From positions 83,329-147,328 of the forward strand of contig WTXD01000063.1 of assembly GCA_022496205.1 (NCBI GenBank): a stretch of DNA of 64,000 nucleotides. The letters are read 5' to 3'. Positions within the stretch are counted from its first letter, which is position 1, and every line of letters begins with the position of its first letter. A program made the position numbers and the translations under genes. Shown here piece by piece: positions 45,827 through 58,054 of this stretch. Below the pieces are notes generated by a model. The model was not told where the DNA came from, ran no database searches, and saw nothing but the letters and a program-made list of their open reading frames with translations. Origin of the DNA: Gloeopeniophorella convolvens (taxonomy: Eukaryota > Basidiomycota > Agaricomycetes > Russulales).

Positions 45827-48800
45827 ATGTCCTCAGAGGGTGGAGAACCACCTCCCGACTCGTCCCCGCCATTGCCGCCGAAGGACTCGACAATCGCGTC
45901 TACAGGACCACCCAAGAAGCCCTCTACCCTTCGTCTGGGTTCTTCCCGAAAGCCGTCTTCCAGTTCATTGGCCATATTCAACCGCACATCCCAGAGCGCT
46001 CCCTCAACCCTTCATTGGCAGTCTTCCTCCGGCTCTTCAGGCTCGTCTTCTCCAACTTCCACCATGATCTCTTTATCGTCCGAAGATGAGGCCGATGGGT
46101 TCGTAGAAGTGGCTCTGCGCTCTCATCTCCAAACCTGCTTAGACGACAGGAAAATCGCAAATCGCGCGGTCACAGTCGTCAGCGCCTTGTCTCAATGCAG
46201 CACTGAAAAGGGTTTCAATGGTCTCGGAAGTTCGCAGCCCGATGGGTCCTCCATGGGCCTGCTCATACATGCTGGCATCGTTGACACCATCCCAGACGAT
46301 TGCGGGCTGGACAGGTTGGCGAACACTATGCAATGGTTCGACAAGGGAGTGGATGATTTCATCAATGGCCTGGAGGAACTTCCGTTCGAGGTCCGCAACG
46401 CCGATGATTGTGTATCCACTTTTTCTGCCGTATTGGAGGCCAGGGCGTCACTTGCAGGGACTATGAGCCGCCTCACACCCGATGAATGGCAAGGCGCTCA
46501 TTCGAAGGACGCAGTCCAGCTCTGCCGATACGAATGCAATGCCGTCTTGGTGGCCATCCGTCTCTGCATCGATACATACGATCTGGCGGCCGCCATACAT
46601 GCGAAATCCCTCCCCAAAGGTGAGCTCTCTCCACTTGACGAATGGGCGAAACTAATATTACTGCCTCATGCGCCTAGAATCTGCACCTTCTACTTGGAGG
46701 GACAAACTCAAACGTTTCCTGCCGTTGCGCCGCGCGACTCTCGGATCGAAGGCACGCGAAAAGGGCGAAGGAATTTCCTCCGAGCTCAATTTTGACGATC
46801 CCGAGCCCCTGGAAGATGCAGAAGTTGAAGACCTAGAATACTACTCGAACATGTTCTCCGAAATAATCACCCCCCAAGAGCTCGAGCGGCAACATTATAT
46901 CAAAATGCCAGGCCCTATCGGTGAGGCAGCGGTGGTCCAGCGCTCAGAAGAAACTGGCCGTCTTGAAGGTGCTACCTTGGCTGCCCTCGTCCACATACTC
47001 ACGGATCCTCAAGTCCTCACCTTGGACAAGAACCACGTCTCCCTTCTCGACGCATTCCTAGTTTGCTTCCGCAGCTTTTGTGGCCCCGTCGACGTCGCGA
47101 AGGCCCTCATGTCTCGTTACGATGAACGTCCCCGGCGCATGAACCGCACGCAAAGAGCAGTTTGGCCCTCGTATCGCTCGGCTCTCAGATCTCGCGTCCT
47201 GCGCCTAATTACAACTTGGATCGACGAGTACTGGATTCACGGCCAAGATCGCTTCGCAGGGCTCCACATCAAGGAGTTCATCGTCCACCACGCCGATAAC
47301 ATTCGACTGAAGAGAAGGACAACATTGTCCGCAAGCTAGACAACCGTCGCGCAGAAGCCATCGCTCTCGCCCCGTCTGTAGCGGAGGTCAACCCCCGCCA
47401 ACCCGAATTGGAAGCCAAATCCGCTAGCCGTATCGCCTGTCGCCAAGCAGCCATTCAATACCCACCGAGGATCCAGGAAAAGATGCAAGCATTCATCCGT
47501 ACGGCGTCCAGCGAAGCGCCTACAGATGAGGAGCTTCGGTCCGCTCGGGCGCTCGACGAGCTGATCGGCGAGAATGGTGACAGGGTCCACGTTCTGGAAA
47601 TGAACTCGCGCGACTTGTGCCATGAGCTCGCTCGCCAGTTGACAATCTTCATGTCAGAGGGCTACCGCCGGGTTGTGCCCGAGGAGCTCTGGCACAGCCA
47701 CGGCAAGACCAGCCGGGACCAGTCAGCTAGTATCAGAGCACGTACCACACAGCAAGACTACGAAGACGCTATTACGACGTGGGTTATGACGACCGTCTTA
47801 GACCAGATCGAAGCCGAAGCGAGAGTCTCCGTTCTGAACTTCTTCATTGCACTCGCACTCGTAAGCCGCTCAAATTCTCATCATGTGCTAGTTCGTCTAA
47901 CATGTCTTGAAAGCGCTGCCACGGGTGCCACAACTACAGCGCTATGCGATGCATTTATAACAGCCTGTCCGAACATTGCCTAGGAACATTGTCTGAAGCG
48001 CGCTTGGTAGGTCCTCTCCCACAGCTGACCCACCACACACTGACCATCTACGCTCCCAGCCCTTGAGCGTTCATACGACGCATGCATTCAAGCATTTGAA
48101 GAAGCTCGTGGAGAACACAGACCAGATTGCGGCCAGCGATAAGGCAGCCGAGACATTCCCCCAGCCCGCCGTTCCATACATGAGTGCGTAAACACCCGGC
48201 TCCGACGCGTATGTGCATCAGCTCACAAGCCTGACAGAATGGTGCATGGACGAGTACAGCCTGGTGGTTGACACCAGCACGCACCTCTCGGGAAAACTTG
48301 CGAAGGTGGGCCGTTGGTTCGACATCATGCACGTTCTCCGCGGTAAGTCAGAGCCATTCCGCGGCGCAGGCGCTAGTGCTGATCATCGGAGTAGAAATGG
48401 AACACTGGCACATGCCCTACAACTACCCCCGCGCGGACCGCGTCCAAGCTTGGCTCCTCAGGACATTCGAGGCTGTCATCACCCGCAACGCGGAGCGGGA
48501 GACTAACTGGGTGGCTAGACAATGGTGCGTCGCTGCGTGAAATCACCCTGCATTCACAAAGCTTACGTGTCCCACCAGCGCCATCATCGAAGAGACTGGC
48601 CGCCCCGAACCGCCCAAGCAGAAGCTAGTCCGCATTTCGAATGCGTTCGGGAGGCGCAACTCAAGGGGTGCCTGGAAGACGGCCACCGTGTGGCAGCTCA
48701 TCCCCGAACTTGAGCCCAAGGCCAAACCCAAGCTCATGCCGTCGAGGACCTTCTCGACCGACACCCTCCGCGCCGAAGCTGCAAAGACGTCGTCGAAGCC

Positions 48801-48831
48801 TCTACCTCCCCTACCCAACCAGAAACTCTGA
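45827..48831 (+). CDS. Divergent RasGEF-domain protein 2, apparent 1-base frameshift
   Basis: Tandem paralog of the gene at 42083. The ATG at 45827 gives MSSEGGEPPPDSSPPLPPK, a proline-rich leader, then a helical region. The REM domain reads TLAALVHILTD, SLLDAFLVCFRSFCGPVDV, LRSRVLRLITTWIDEYWIH. The catalytic-type domain has CHELARQLTIFMSEGYRRV, LNFFIALALR, LSVHTTHAFKHLKKLV, CMDEYSLVVDTSTHLSG and VLREMEHWHMPYNYPRADR. Frame changes at 47307-47314: HHADNIRLK in one frame, then EKDNIVRKLDNRRAEAI in another; one extra A would join them, and the only candidate intron is too short. The end is SKPLPPLPNQKL with TGA at 48829-48831. Seven or so introns. Confidence 0.8.
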
Positions 48832-49368
48832 GCGCCCGCCCGGTCAAACAAACTCTTCTCCGCATCTGTACCTTTGCATTGCAGTCGTCGTCCGAATCAT
48901 ACTACCCCACTCGTTTACTTTCAGTCTCAATTCGCATCACTACCACGCTCATTAATTTTTGTCAATCTGTATCGCTGACCACACTTATTATCTGTTCTCT
49001 CTCAGCAATATCGCTCACCACGCTCCTTGCAGTACATCATCGCGATACTTTTCGTGCAACGCCACTCACACTCCTTGGTGTCATCTCTCAGATATACTAA
49101 TTATTACATCATTTATGCATTGCGGGCATTGCTGTAGCGTTAGTAACTTGAATAAAACTGAATGGATCATTCTTGTACGCGGAGTTTGTCTCTCCACCCG
49201 AATTGCTAGTAGGCCCGTAATAGATGTTGCAAGACGCAGTCGGGGATGATTCAGAGGAAGTATGATACTCAGCTCGGAGCGAGTGTTTTCACAGCATGGC
49301 ATATGCATACATAAAGCTGACATGAAGTTATGCATCAAAGGCCCGCGCATATACGACCCGACCACTAA
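48832..49368. other. Convergent intergenic region
   Basis: 3' flanks of the second RasGEF gene and of uL22, AT-richer than the surroundings. No gene is seen. Confidence 0.4.
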
Positions 49369-50222
49369 TCACGCGCGAGCAGCCTCGATGCGCCGTCTTG
49401 CGACCTGCCGCCGGTTGAGGCCAGCAAGCGACTTGGTTGCGACGTCCTTATCCTTGCTCCGCTCGACCTCCTCATCGGACGCCGCGAGGATAACCTCGAC
49501 GTGGCAGGGGTGGCCCTGGTAGGGGTTGATACGACCATGGGCACGGTATGTGCGGCGGCGGGTTTTCTACAATAACACCAAGTGAATCTTGGTGTGGACG
49601 AAGAATACGCGCAGGTACGCACGGGCGCCTGCTGCACAACGATGTTCTTGATCACCAAGTCCTCAACATCCAAGCTCTTCGCATCCGCGTTGGACTCGGC
49701 ATTCTTGAGGAGACGGGTAACAAATTTGACGGATTTCTCGGGCCAGCGACCTGTCACTCAGGTTTAACATACCGCGATTAAGAATGAAGGGTAAGACGCA
49801 CCTTGTGTCGCCTTGAACTGCTTGGCCTGACTAGCACGGCCAACACCACCGTTGAACCGCCGGAAAGGAATGACCTGCTTGTGTTCACTGACATCGCTCA
49901 AGTAGGAGTACGCTTTGGTGAGCTTTAGGCCTGAATGTTTGCTAAATTGTCAAGGATCAGGTCCACAGGGCTGTGGCATGCCATCCGCACCAGTCAGCGC
50001 CGCAGCGACCTCCCGCATGTTTTTGAAGTGGGTGCGCAGATACTCGCCGCGCGCGCGGGAGGCTAGAGCGCGATAGGAAACTTTAAGCACAACGGCAGCA
50101 TTTAAATAGCACCATGGACGCACTCTTTTCGGGGTTCGGGGCAAGGGCAGCGGCGGCGTAACGAACTGAATGAGACTCATGAGCACAGGGAGTACGGAGG
50201 AGAACGACGACGACGAACCCAT
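49369..50222 (-). CDS. RPL17: Cytosolic ribosomal protein uL22 (L17)
   Basis: Large-subunit protein lining the exit tunnel. [19 protein letters not shown] and AAALTG splice to [76 protein letters not shown], then [18 protein letters not shown] (exon joined past 49560) and [16 protein letters not shown]; it ends RRRIEAARA at 49369. The body matches eukaryotic uL22. The start is less sure: the ATG at 50222 followed by one G, then a 150-nt or so intron ending GCTCTAG, would give [10 protein letters not shown]. The usual N-terminal 'MVRY' leader is absent in that model. Confidence 0.88.
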
Positions 50223-50542
50223 CTTGAAGTCTTGAAGTGTCGTCGATCTCGTGTGCGGGATTGTCGACGCTGGTTGGGCAATTCCGTCGTTGGTGGCTTG
50301 AACCTTATTCAGCCCCGCGCTACAGTTCCTCGGCACACGCCGGAGGAGACGTGCCGAGGTGCCGAAGATCTCGAGATTGAGATAAGATCAGATGCGGAAG
50401 GCACGGGAATGGGGATGATCGCGTCGGAAACTGTCCTCGTCCGGAGACCTCCAGCGCCAGCTGCGCCCGTCCGACTCCTCCCATCTCCGTTCGCCGTCTC
50501 GGCGTCCGGATTCCTCGCGGCATCGGTCCTGTTTCACCTCAG
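50223..50542. promoter_or_regulatory. Bidirectional promoter uL22 / Rictor
   Basis: 320 bases between divergent starts. GC-rich, with repeated CGAGATCGA-like words near 50236-50260 and 50365-50380. No TATA box is clear. Sharing is inferred from position. Confidence 0.35.
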
Positions 50543-53500
50543 ATGACCGCAGATCGCTCTCATGACCCTTTCTACGACGCGGGGCAACCCGCTCATGCCA
50601 CCTTTAGCAGCACCAACTCTACCTTAAATGAAGTCGAGAGTGTCTTTGACTTCTCCCAGCTCGAAGGAAGGGATGTCGTCCAAAGGGTGCGCAGTTGAAT
50701 GCTGACACGTTGTCACAACGTCTAATCGTCGCTCCCATAGCTGGCCATACTCGACCACATGATGGGCAAAGCCGTTTACATCAAGGAGGGAGCGGAGGCC
50801 GTATTGCAGTCTAATACTCCCGGGCTCACGGTACTGGCTTCCATGTCACTCATAGGGTAACAATAGTCGAGCGCTCATGACTCCGCTGTAGGATGCACTG
50901 CGGCAGCAAGTCCAGTCCGAGCTCAACACTGCCGAGGGAAGGATAGAAGCAATCTATGAACAACGTGAGCCACCAATTCTCGTTGCCACTCCGCCTTCAG
51001 CCCATCTCAACCTGCCTTGCGCCGCCAGACCGCAAACTTGTTGACGACAGAGGTAACATCACTTCCGGGAGGTCTTCAAACGCCCTCACAGTCCCACAGA
51101 TGATTTCCGTTCGATCCTTCAGCAGGCCCGAGGCTACATTAGGACGTTGGCATCCCTTTCACGATCTGGCACTTCCCCCTCTGCGTCTCCAAGCTCCTCC
51201 ACGACTCCACAGACTGCTTCCCTTCATGAGCCTGAGACAATTAGAGCGCGGGTCGATGCGATGAACAAACTTATTGCGGTACTGCAGAAGAATCTGAGAG
51301 TTCCGTATGAGTTGGATGTTGCCCAGGTTGCTCTCGCGTAAGCCTATCTTCCCCGCGCTATGCGTCATGGCCAACTCTTTCCTTAGCGTAGTACCCGCGC
51401 TCTCACAGCGATCTACGCAGTACAGTCGGGCAACTGCTTACCGTCTTATCCGGAACATGCTCGTGGACGCAAAATCGGTGAAGCGTCTTCATGAGCACCC
51501 GCTAGACTGGTTTATCGTCAGGTATGTCAATCACGCGCGCATGCGCTTGCGCTATCTCAAACCACAAATCACAACTCAACTAGGTCTCTTTCTCTGGACA
51601 ACAAACATACAGTTGAGAAGGAGCAAGCGATAAAACTCATACGCACGATTGTGGCAGTGGGATCACAAAGGAAGGACTCGAACCACGCCTCCTGCATTGG
51701 CACAGTGCCGCTGTCGGAACGCGTCATGCGCGCGTTCATTGCAGTCGCGGAACAACCAGATGATCCTTTTAACTCTGTTGCCATACAGACCTTGACTGAA
51801 ATACGTATGTAATTATCCAAGGAGAAACCCCTTATACTGACGAAGAGTACCAGTGCTCATCGACATTGAATGCGTGGCTAAAGCCGGTGGTATGCGGGTG
51901 TTGCTCCAAACGCTATCTGAAGGACCCCCGAACTCGCTGCCTTGCTCAATCCTGCTTTCTTGTACGCGATGGATTCTCCGTCCACAAGGGTATTCTTCCA
52001 ACCTGGTAAGGACCTGGAGGTGCGCTTCAACCTCAACTTTCTCCATGATATCGAGGACGACTGTAACTCCAGATTGCGCTATCCGGAGTCACAGATGCAT
52101 ATGGCAAGGACTTAGAACATCAACACCGCCTCAAGGATATATGCAGAACAATTGTGTGCATGCTGCGGACCTGGAGTGGTATGTACTCCCACTGGAGCAG
52201 GTCTATCTCTCCTTTACTGATCGGCAACCAGGCTTAATGTATTTTTGCATGGACGACATGCGCGCAATTAGGGCACTCATTGATACCCTCCGGATACCAT
52301 CTCTCGAGTCAAGGGTGAGCGTACGTGGCCCAGGATGTGCTATTTAGCCAATACATGGGTGCTAGGAAATCATCCTGGACATGTTCTTCGAACTCCTAAA
52401 CATCAAGACTCCAGCCTGGTATAACGCTTTCATAAGTGGCAGGCGGCTTACTGGTAACTCGCGCGAACATGAAAAGTCAGAATTACTGCTAATGGGGTTC
52501 GGAAGTCTACAGAAAGTCACGACAGGTTCCGGACCCAAGTGGCAGCGATCCGGAGGTCCAGCAGCGACCTCCTGAACCGCTCAGGTTGACCGACCAATAC
52601 ATTGCTCTTCTGGTGCTGGTTTTTACCAAGGCTGGGCTTCTGGAGGTCGGTAAGTCAGACAATAGGTCAGAGCCAATCCTGAGACGGACCAATACAGGCC
52701 TTAACAAGCATGTTCCAAGAGACAACAACTGGTTCAAATTTGTCAAGAAAAGGAACGCTCCTCATGGCTGAAGTCTTGCAGCTTGCGAACAAAGTCCTCC
52801 CCCTTTCGTTAGCTGCGAAGATTCAGGTCAGTGTGGAAGCCGGTGACCGCTCCTGCACGCTAACCAGGTTGCTTCCCAACAGCTCGTCCCAGACGTTTTC
52901 CAACTGGCATCAGATTACGAACATGGCGAGCACCGAATCATAGGGACATCCGCGCTATCCTCCATCGATAGCTTCAATCGCAACCGGGCTCGATTGCAGC
53001 AAACTACCGTAGTCGTCGCTGGCAATAGACCAAGGTAAGTATGGCACATCGTTCAAGTACTTTATTGAGCTCACCATTCGCAGGGCGAATTCGGTTGAAG
53101 ATGCAATACGTCGTGGTCAGCGTCAGGTCGAACAAGTCAAGATCAAGATGGGCCTCCAAATGGATGACAGGACATTTCAAGCAGCGCTGGTGGAGACACA
53201 GGTAGCGGCACCCTAAATGACGCCCGCGCAGGCATTCAGCGTCCACGACAGGTCATTTCGACAAAAGAGCACACCAAGTGGAATTTCGAGACACTGCAAG
53301 ACCTTATCGAAGGTCCATTGCTCAACCCAAAGCGCATGGAGGAAGCCATCAAGCTTTCACGCTTACCAAGGAGGCTCATGAGCTTCTTCCATCCATTCAG
53401 CCACCGTTTTTCTGATATCGAAAGGACCAAGGTAAACCCTGAGATCGCCGTTTGAATGGCGGGCTAAACAAGATTTCTAGGCAAATATGCGTTGGGTGAA

Positions 53501-55800
53501 ACTCGGATGCACATGGCTCACAACACTGCTATCGAGTACAGAAGGGCAGCGCTTCCTGGCTAACGAGGATGACCTACTCAAGCAACTCACGAGGAGCTTC
53601 GCGCAGCTGGACCCGGTAAGTTTCATACAGCATACAGGATTTCCGTGCCGAACGCCTTTTCGTAGTTCAACGGCGCTCCAGAATCCGATCCGATCTTCTC
53701 GAAGAAGCGCGTGTCTGAGACACTAACTTACGGCTATCTTGAAATGCTGGGCACGCTCAGCAAGCACAAGGAAGGGATTGAGTGCGTCCGCACCTGTCGT
53801 GATGGGCGCATGCTCACAATAGGGCTTCAAGGTTGATGGAAAAGGTTAAATTATTCACAGCCTTCTATCATCTGAGCGAACTACGCAGTCGAGAGGACCT
53901 TATCAAAGGCATCATCGAGAACATCGACTACTCTATGTTCGTGCAGTTGACAGCTCATGTAGCTCGTGCTGACACCTATCTAGCGATGGCCACCCACGGA
54001 TTGTCCTGTCAAAGGCTCTTACGTCGAGCTACAAGGTATGTCTTTTTCTTTGTTGTTTCTCTTGCCAAAGCTCACGCAACTTCATCTCAGCACATTCGCT
54101 TGTACGCGACGAAGCATCTTGGCGAGATGATCTTGCACAGTCCAACAGCGAACACGTGGACCCTTCGGTTGCTGCTCACGCAGCTATATGACCCAGCAAT
54201 GGAAGTCTGCCAACTCGCGACCCAATTCCTGGAGGAGGCTTGCGAGTCTATGGACATATTGCAGCTTGTCGTCGCGATGCAGCCGACACTGGACCACCTC
54301 GGCGATGTCGGACATGGCTTGCTCCTCAAGTGAGTCGAATCTTAAGAAGCTCTGTCGTGCTTAAACATGCCGCAAGGTTTATGTCGACTCCCATTGGATT
54401 CCGATATCTGTATGATTCAGGGTACATCGACCGCGAGATGGACATCTGGTTTCATGCAAGTGTCTTTCGATGAGACATGTCAAGCATTCTCATCACCCTC
54501 TACGCAGGAACGCAATATTCACTATGTGGTCGAGCTGGAGGTTTGGCTTGCCAAGACTATGGAGTTTATCCCGATCGACGACGAGACCGAGATACAGTGG
54601 GTTCATCGGGTCATTGGCGCCCTATTGTCTCAATGCTCTCTATCAGATCATTTGACGGCATTGTCCCGCCCCACTTCTATGGTGAGATAGCAAAGACAGA
54701 TTTCGGATGTCAGATCCTTCACGAGAAAGGCCACTTCCCCGAATTCGCCCACTTTATTCGCCAACACAAGCAGGAAAAGGAAGATCCCGAACTCATTCTC
54801 AAGCTAAAGAGCATACTGTGGACAGTCGTACGTCGAGTGGCACCAGAATGTCTTCATATTTTAACCGGCAGCAGGGCAACATTGGCTCTTCGACTCGCGG
54901 ACTTCCATTTTTGGAGGAGGAAGACATCATCCCTGTCATCCTCGAGACCGCGGAAGAATCGCTCGTCATGTCTGTCCGAGGGTGCGACGACGCTCCGGCC
55001 TCCGCAACTTAGTGTCTAATCACCTCACCAGGACTTGCTTCTTCGTGCTGGGCTTGATATCTTCCACACCTCAAGGAGCTGAGATATTGAGTGACTATGG
55101 CTGGGAGGCAACGGTGTCTCCCCGTGGATTCCCAACGGGGCTGTGCATACCATTAGACCTTGAGAAGTTCATCTCAGTGAGTACCACCGATTTCTATCCT
55201 GGACGTGGTGCTTGACAATATCGTACAGATACCTCCTTGGGAGCCCGCTCGACCTGCTGGTGGGAGCGACCTACGTCTCATTCCTCCACAAACACAGCCG
55301 GAAATTGAGGTTGCGACAGCGATCTCCAATCTGTCCAACACCGTCATCGCGACCACCGCATCCCGGTCACTAGCCAAGTCAGTTCACCCAACCCTGACAC
55401 CCTTAGCTCGTTTTCTGATCAACGCAACAGGCTTAAATCCCGACCTGAGTACCAAAGCGTCTTCTCTTCTGTCCCCATGTTCTACCGCGCCCTGCACATG
55501 GTGTCAACCTCGCGCTACCGACAGCCCGTACGGCGTTACATCTTCGACCTATTCGACATCGACATCGACGAGGACGTGCTGCGCCAGCTTGGCGACGCCG
55601 CCAAGACGCTCGCGCTCGCGCCGTCCAGGGCAGCCGCGACGGCACCGAACGGGCGCGTCGTGAGCGTGCTGTTCGCCGCGCCGCGCGCGCACGCCTCGGA
55701 GAGCGACGAGGAGGACGAGGCGCCGCCCGTGCCGCAGCACGGCGCGCCCATCATGAGCCTGCGCCCGAGGAGCACGATCATTGGGTTCCGGGACGACTGA
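50543..55800 (+). CDS. Rictor / AVO3 (Ste16), TORC2 subunit
   Basis: Large helical-repeat scaffold that defines TOR complex 2, which controls AGC kinases at the plasma membrane. The ATG at 50543 gives MTADRSHDPFYDAGQPAHA. Key segments: VDAMNKLIAVLQKNLRVPY, ATAYRLIRNMLVDAKSVKR and LDWFIVR (Rictor N-terminal region), CRTIVCMLRTWSGLMYFCM, EIILDMFFELLNIKTPAWY, QYIALLVLVFTKAGLLE, RMEEAIKLSRLPRRLMSFF, MRWVKLGCTWLTTLLSS, LYATKHLGEMILHSP, and the Rictor_V-type CFFVLGLISSTPQGAEILS, DYGWEATVSPRGFPTGLCI. RRYIFDLFDIDIDEDVLRQ precedes a low-complexity tail; TGA at 55798-55800. About 25 introns; many borders are approximate. Looks complete. Confidence 0.93.
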
Positions 55801-56049
55801 GAGCAGACTGAGGGCGCGCTGCGTGATCTATCTTCTGATACAGCCCCTCCACATGGTGGTGGGCGATTGTTGGTTCCCGTATGGCCGGTTTCCTTGGACA
55901 TTGGCTGGCGCCGCGCGTTGTTATTATTTGCATGGTCCACGTACTCTTCGCAATCTCTATGTTGTACTTTTGTCACACCAATTTGCATATACATCATTAT
56001 ACCCCGCCCCACTAAGCCGGTCGCGCCACGGTGCTGCGCGACATCGCCG

Positions 56050-57698
56050 TTATGCCATCGGCCACTCCTCGAACGCGCCTTCGCCGAACCTGAAGAAACT
56101 CACAATGCCGGCATCTACTGCTGCAACGATCACGATCTTGTTGCCCTGCCGCAGCGCCATGAACGAGTTCACTTTTGCTCGAGGGTCTTCGGGAGGTGGC
56201 GGAACGGAGCGCGGCGAGAGAGACGACAGCAATCCAGACAAGAAGGACGGTCTGGCTACGCTGGCGGCTTTTGCCGGGGGAGGCGGCTTTGATGGGGCGC
56301 CGGCGCCGGCAGGGGGATTGCGTTTCCGTGGAAGAGGAAGGGGTTCCCTGGGGAGGTCTTTGTACAGATGAGTTAGTTCTGCGATGGTGGGCACTGGTGT
56401 TGTGCTTGCACTGAAAGAGAGGTCACGACCAAGGTCAGGCTTGTATGGAACAAACGTGCTTACTCGACGACAACGATCGAAAAGTCCGGTGGCGGCGGCG
56501 CAGTCTTTCGGAATGGCGTATTTGGCTTGTAGACATGGTAGAACACTTCATACCGTGACGTTGGCTCGTTTGGTAATGTTGGGACCGCGGGACGCAGAGG
56601 GATAGAATGGCCGGTTCGAATGAAACGAAGTGACTTGAATATTGAAGCTAAGCAGAAAACTGAGCATCAGACTTGTCGAATAAGGAGGCGCTTACAATGA
56701 TCCATGTTGTGGTGGAGCCATCGTCTGTGGGAAAGAGGGTGCCACGAAGATGTCGATGGTTGGACAAGCCAGCTGAGAAGCCTTCTAAACGGCGAGAAGA
56801 GAGCAGAAAACACTCGGCAGAATATTGATGTTGATGGTCGTGGCCGCAATTGTGAAGATGCACGCGTCGCAGAGATGGGATAGGCAGGGGATGGGGGTTT
56901 TGCTCGAGTCACGATGTAACCCAGGCGTCGGAGGTATGCGAATGTCTGGAAAAGAATACTCGCATATAAAACAAACGGTAGGGGTGGAAAAAGCACATAC
57001 GTGATAACGATCTAGCGTCAGATCCTCCGTCCCAATCATCTCCGCGAAAGCCTGCTGCACACTCATAGGAGCACCCTGAGATGTGGAGTCCCATTCAGTG
57101 TCTTCGCTAGCCTCAGTATCAAGTGCATCCCAGCAGAACAGGGCGCCTTTCTCCACGAGGTAGAGTGCTTCCTCTGGTAGCAACTCGAGCCTTTTTTGCG
57201 CCTTTCCGGCTAGCGATGTAGGGCGCTGGACTGAGTGGCCCATCGAGGTGAAGTGGACGCCGCGCGCTACTGTTACGTGGGCACGGGCGAGGGCTGGATA
57301 CCAGACGGCATAGCTAACGGATTTGCTGCACACGGAGGTCAGGTATGAAACGCTCCGACACGAAATCTGAACTGCACCTCGAGATTGCTCGTGTGGACCT
57401 CAGGGCATCGAACATAGCCGAACGCGCTCTGTCGAGATGATAGGTTTGCAGCCCTGAGCCACCCCTTGCTGTAGGCTCAAAGTCCTTCTCTCCGCGCTTT
57501 GGGATAACGGGTCGTGCGATGTTATTGCCGAGGCTGCATTGAATGACATTGTGCACTCGACATGAAGCAAGAGCAGGCGTACGGGAGTTTTGTCCAGTCA
57601 AGGCCACCATCCTCATCCCCGGACGAGTCCTGGTCATGATCCTCGTCACGAGTAGCAATTTCGGACGATGGTTTCGGTTGTTCTAGCTTGTCATCCAT
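56050..57698 (-). CDS. SEN54: tRNA-splicing endonuclease subunit SEN54
   Basis: Structural subunit of the tRNA intron endonuclease. The ATG at 57698 gives MDDKLEQPKPSSEIATRDE and an acidic leader. Splicing joins DWTKLP to LGNNIARPVIPKRGEKDFE and PTARGGSGLQTYHLDRARS, then VSYAVWYPALARAHVTVAR and LPEEALYLVEKGALFCWD. The most typical part is GAPMSVQQAFAEMIGTEDL followed by TLDRYHVYAYLRRLGYIVTR-like sequence across an intron (split here as TLDRYHV and YLRRLGYIVTR). The C-terminal exon has a proline-rich insert and ends FMALRQGNKIVIVAAVDAG, FFRFGEGAFEEWPMA. No catalytic triad is expected in this subunit. Confidence 0.9.
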
Positions 57699-58054
57699 GG
57701 TGTGATGAACTGAGCAGCGGCTCGACGCGAGCAGAGGCCGGGCCTGCAGAGGCGTCTGTCAGTTGGCGGGAGGGGCGGCCCGGGTGCCGGCTCAAGGCAA
57801 CGCATGATGTCATTTGAGATGACGCGAGTTGCATGCACGGGCACACGCGGCGGAACGGCGAGCTTAGCTCGGTGACCCAATTGACCGGTTGTGTGACGCC
57901 CTCCGACACGGCTTAAAATGACAAGCACAATGCATCCCTTCGCCCTGACCTCACTCCTACCACCCTGTCGCTCCACGCACCGTTTCGCTTCTTGTGTCGT
58001 AGCCCGCGCTGGGCGAATTCACCATCATCAAAGGAGGGCATACTTACGAGCTCC
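57699..58054. other. Divergent intergenic region SEN54 / NAPE-PLD-like
   Basis: About 356 bases. A plus-strand stretch at 57930-58050 could encode part of an N-terminal leader of the downstream gene. No TATA box is certain. Confidence 0.35.
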
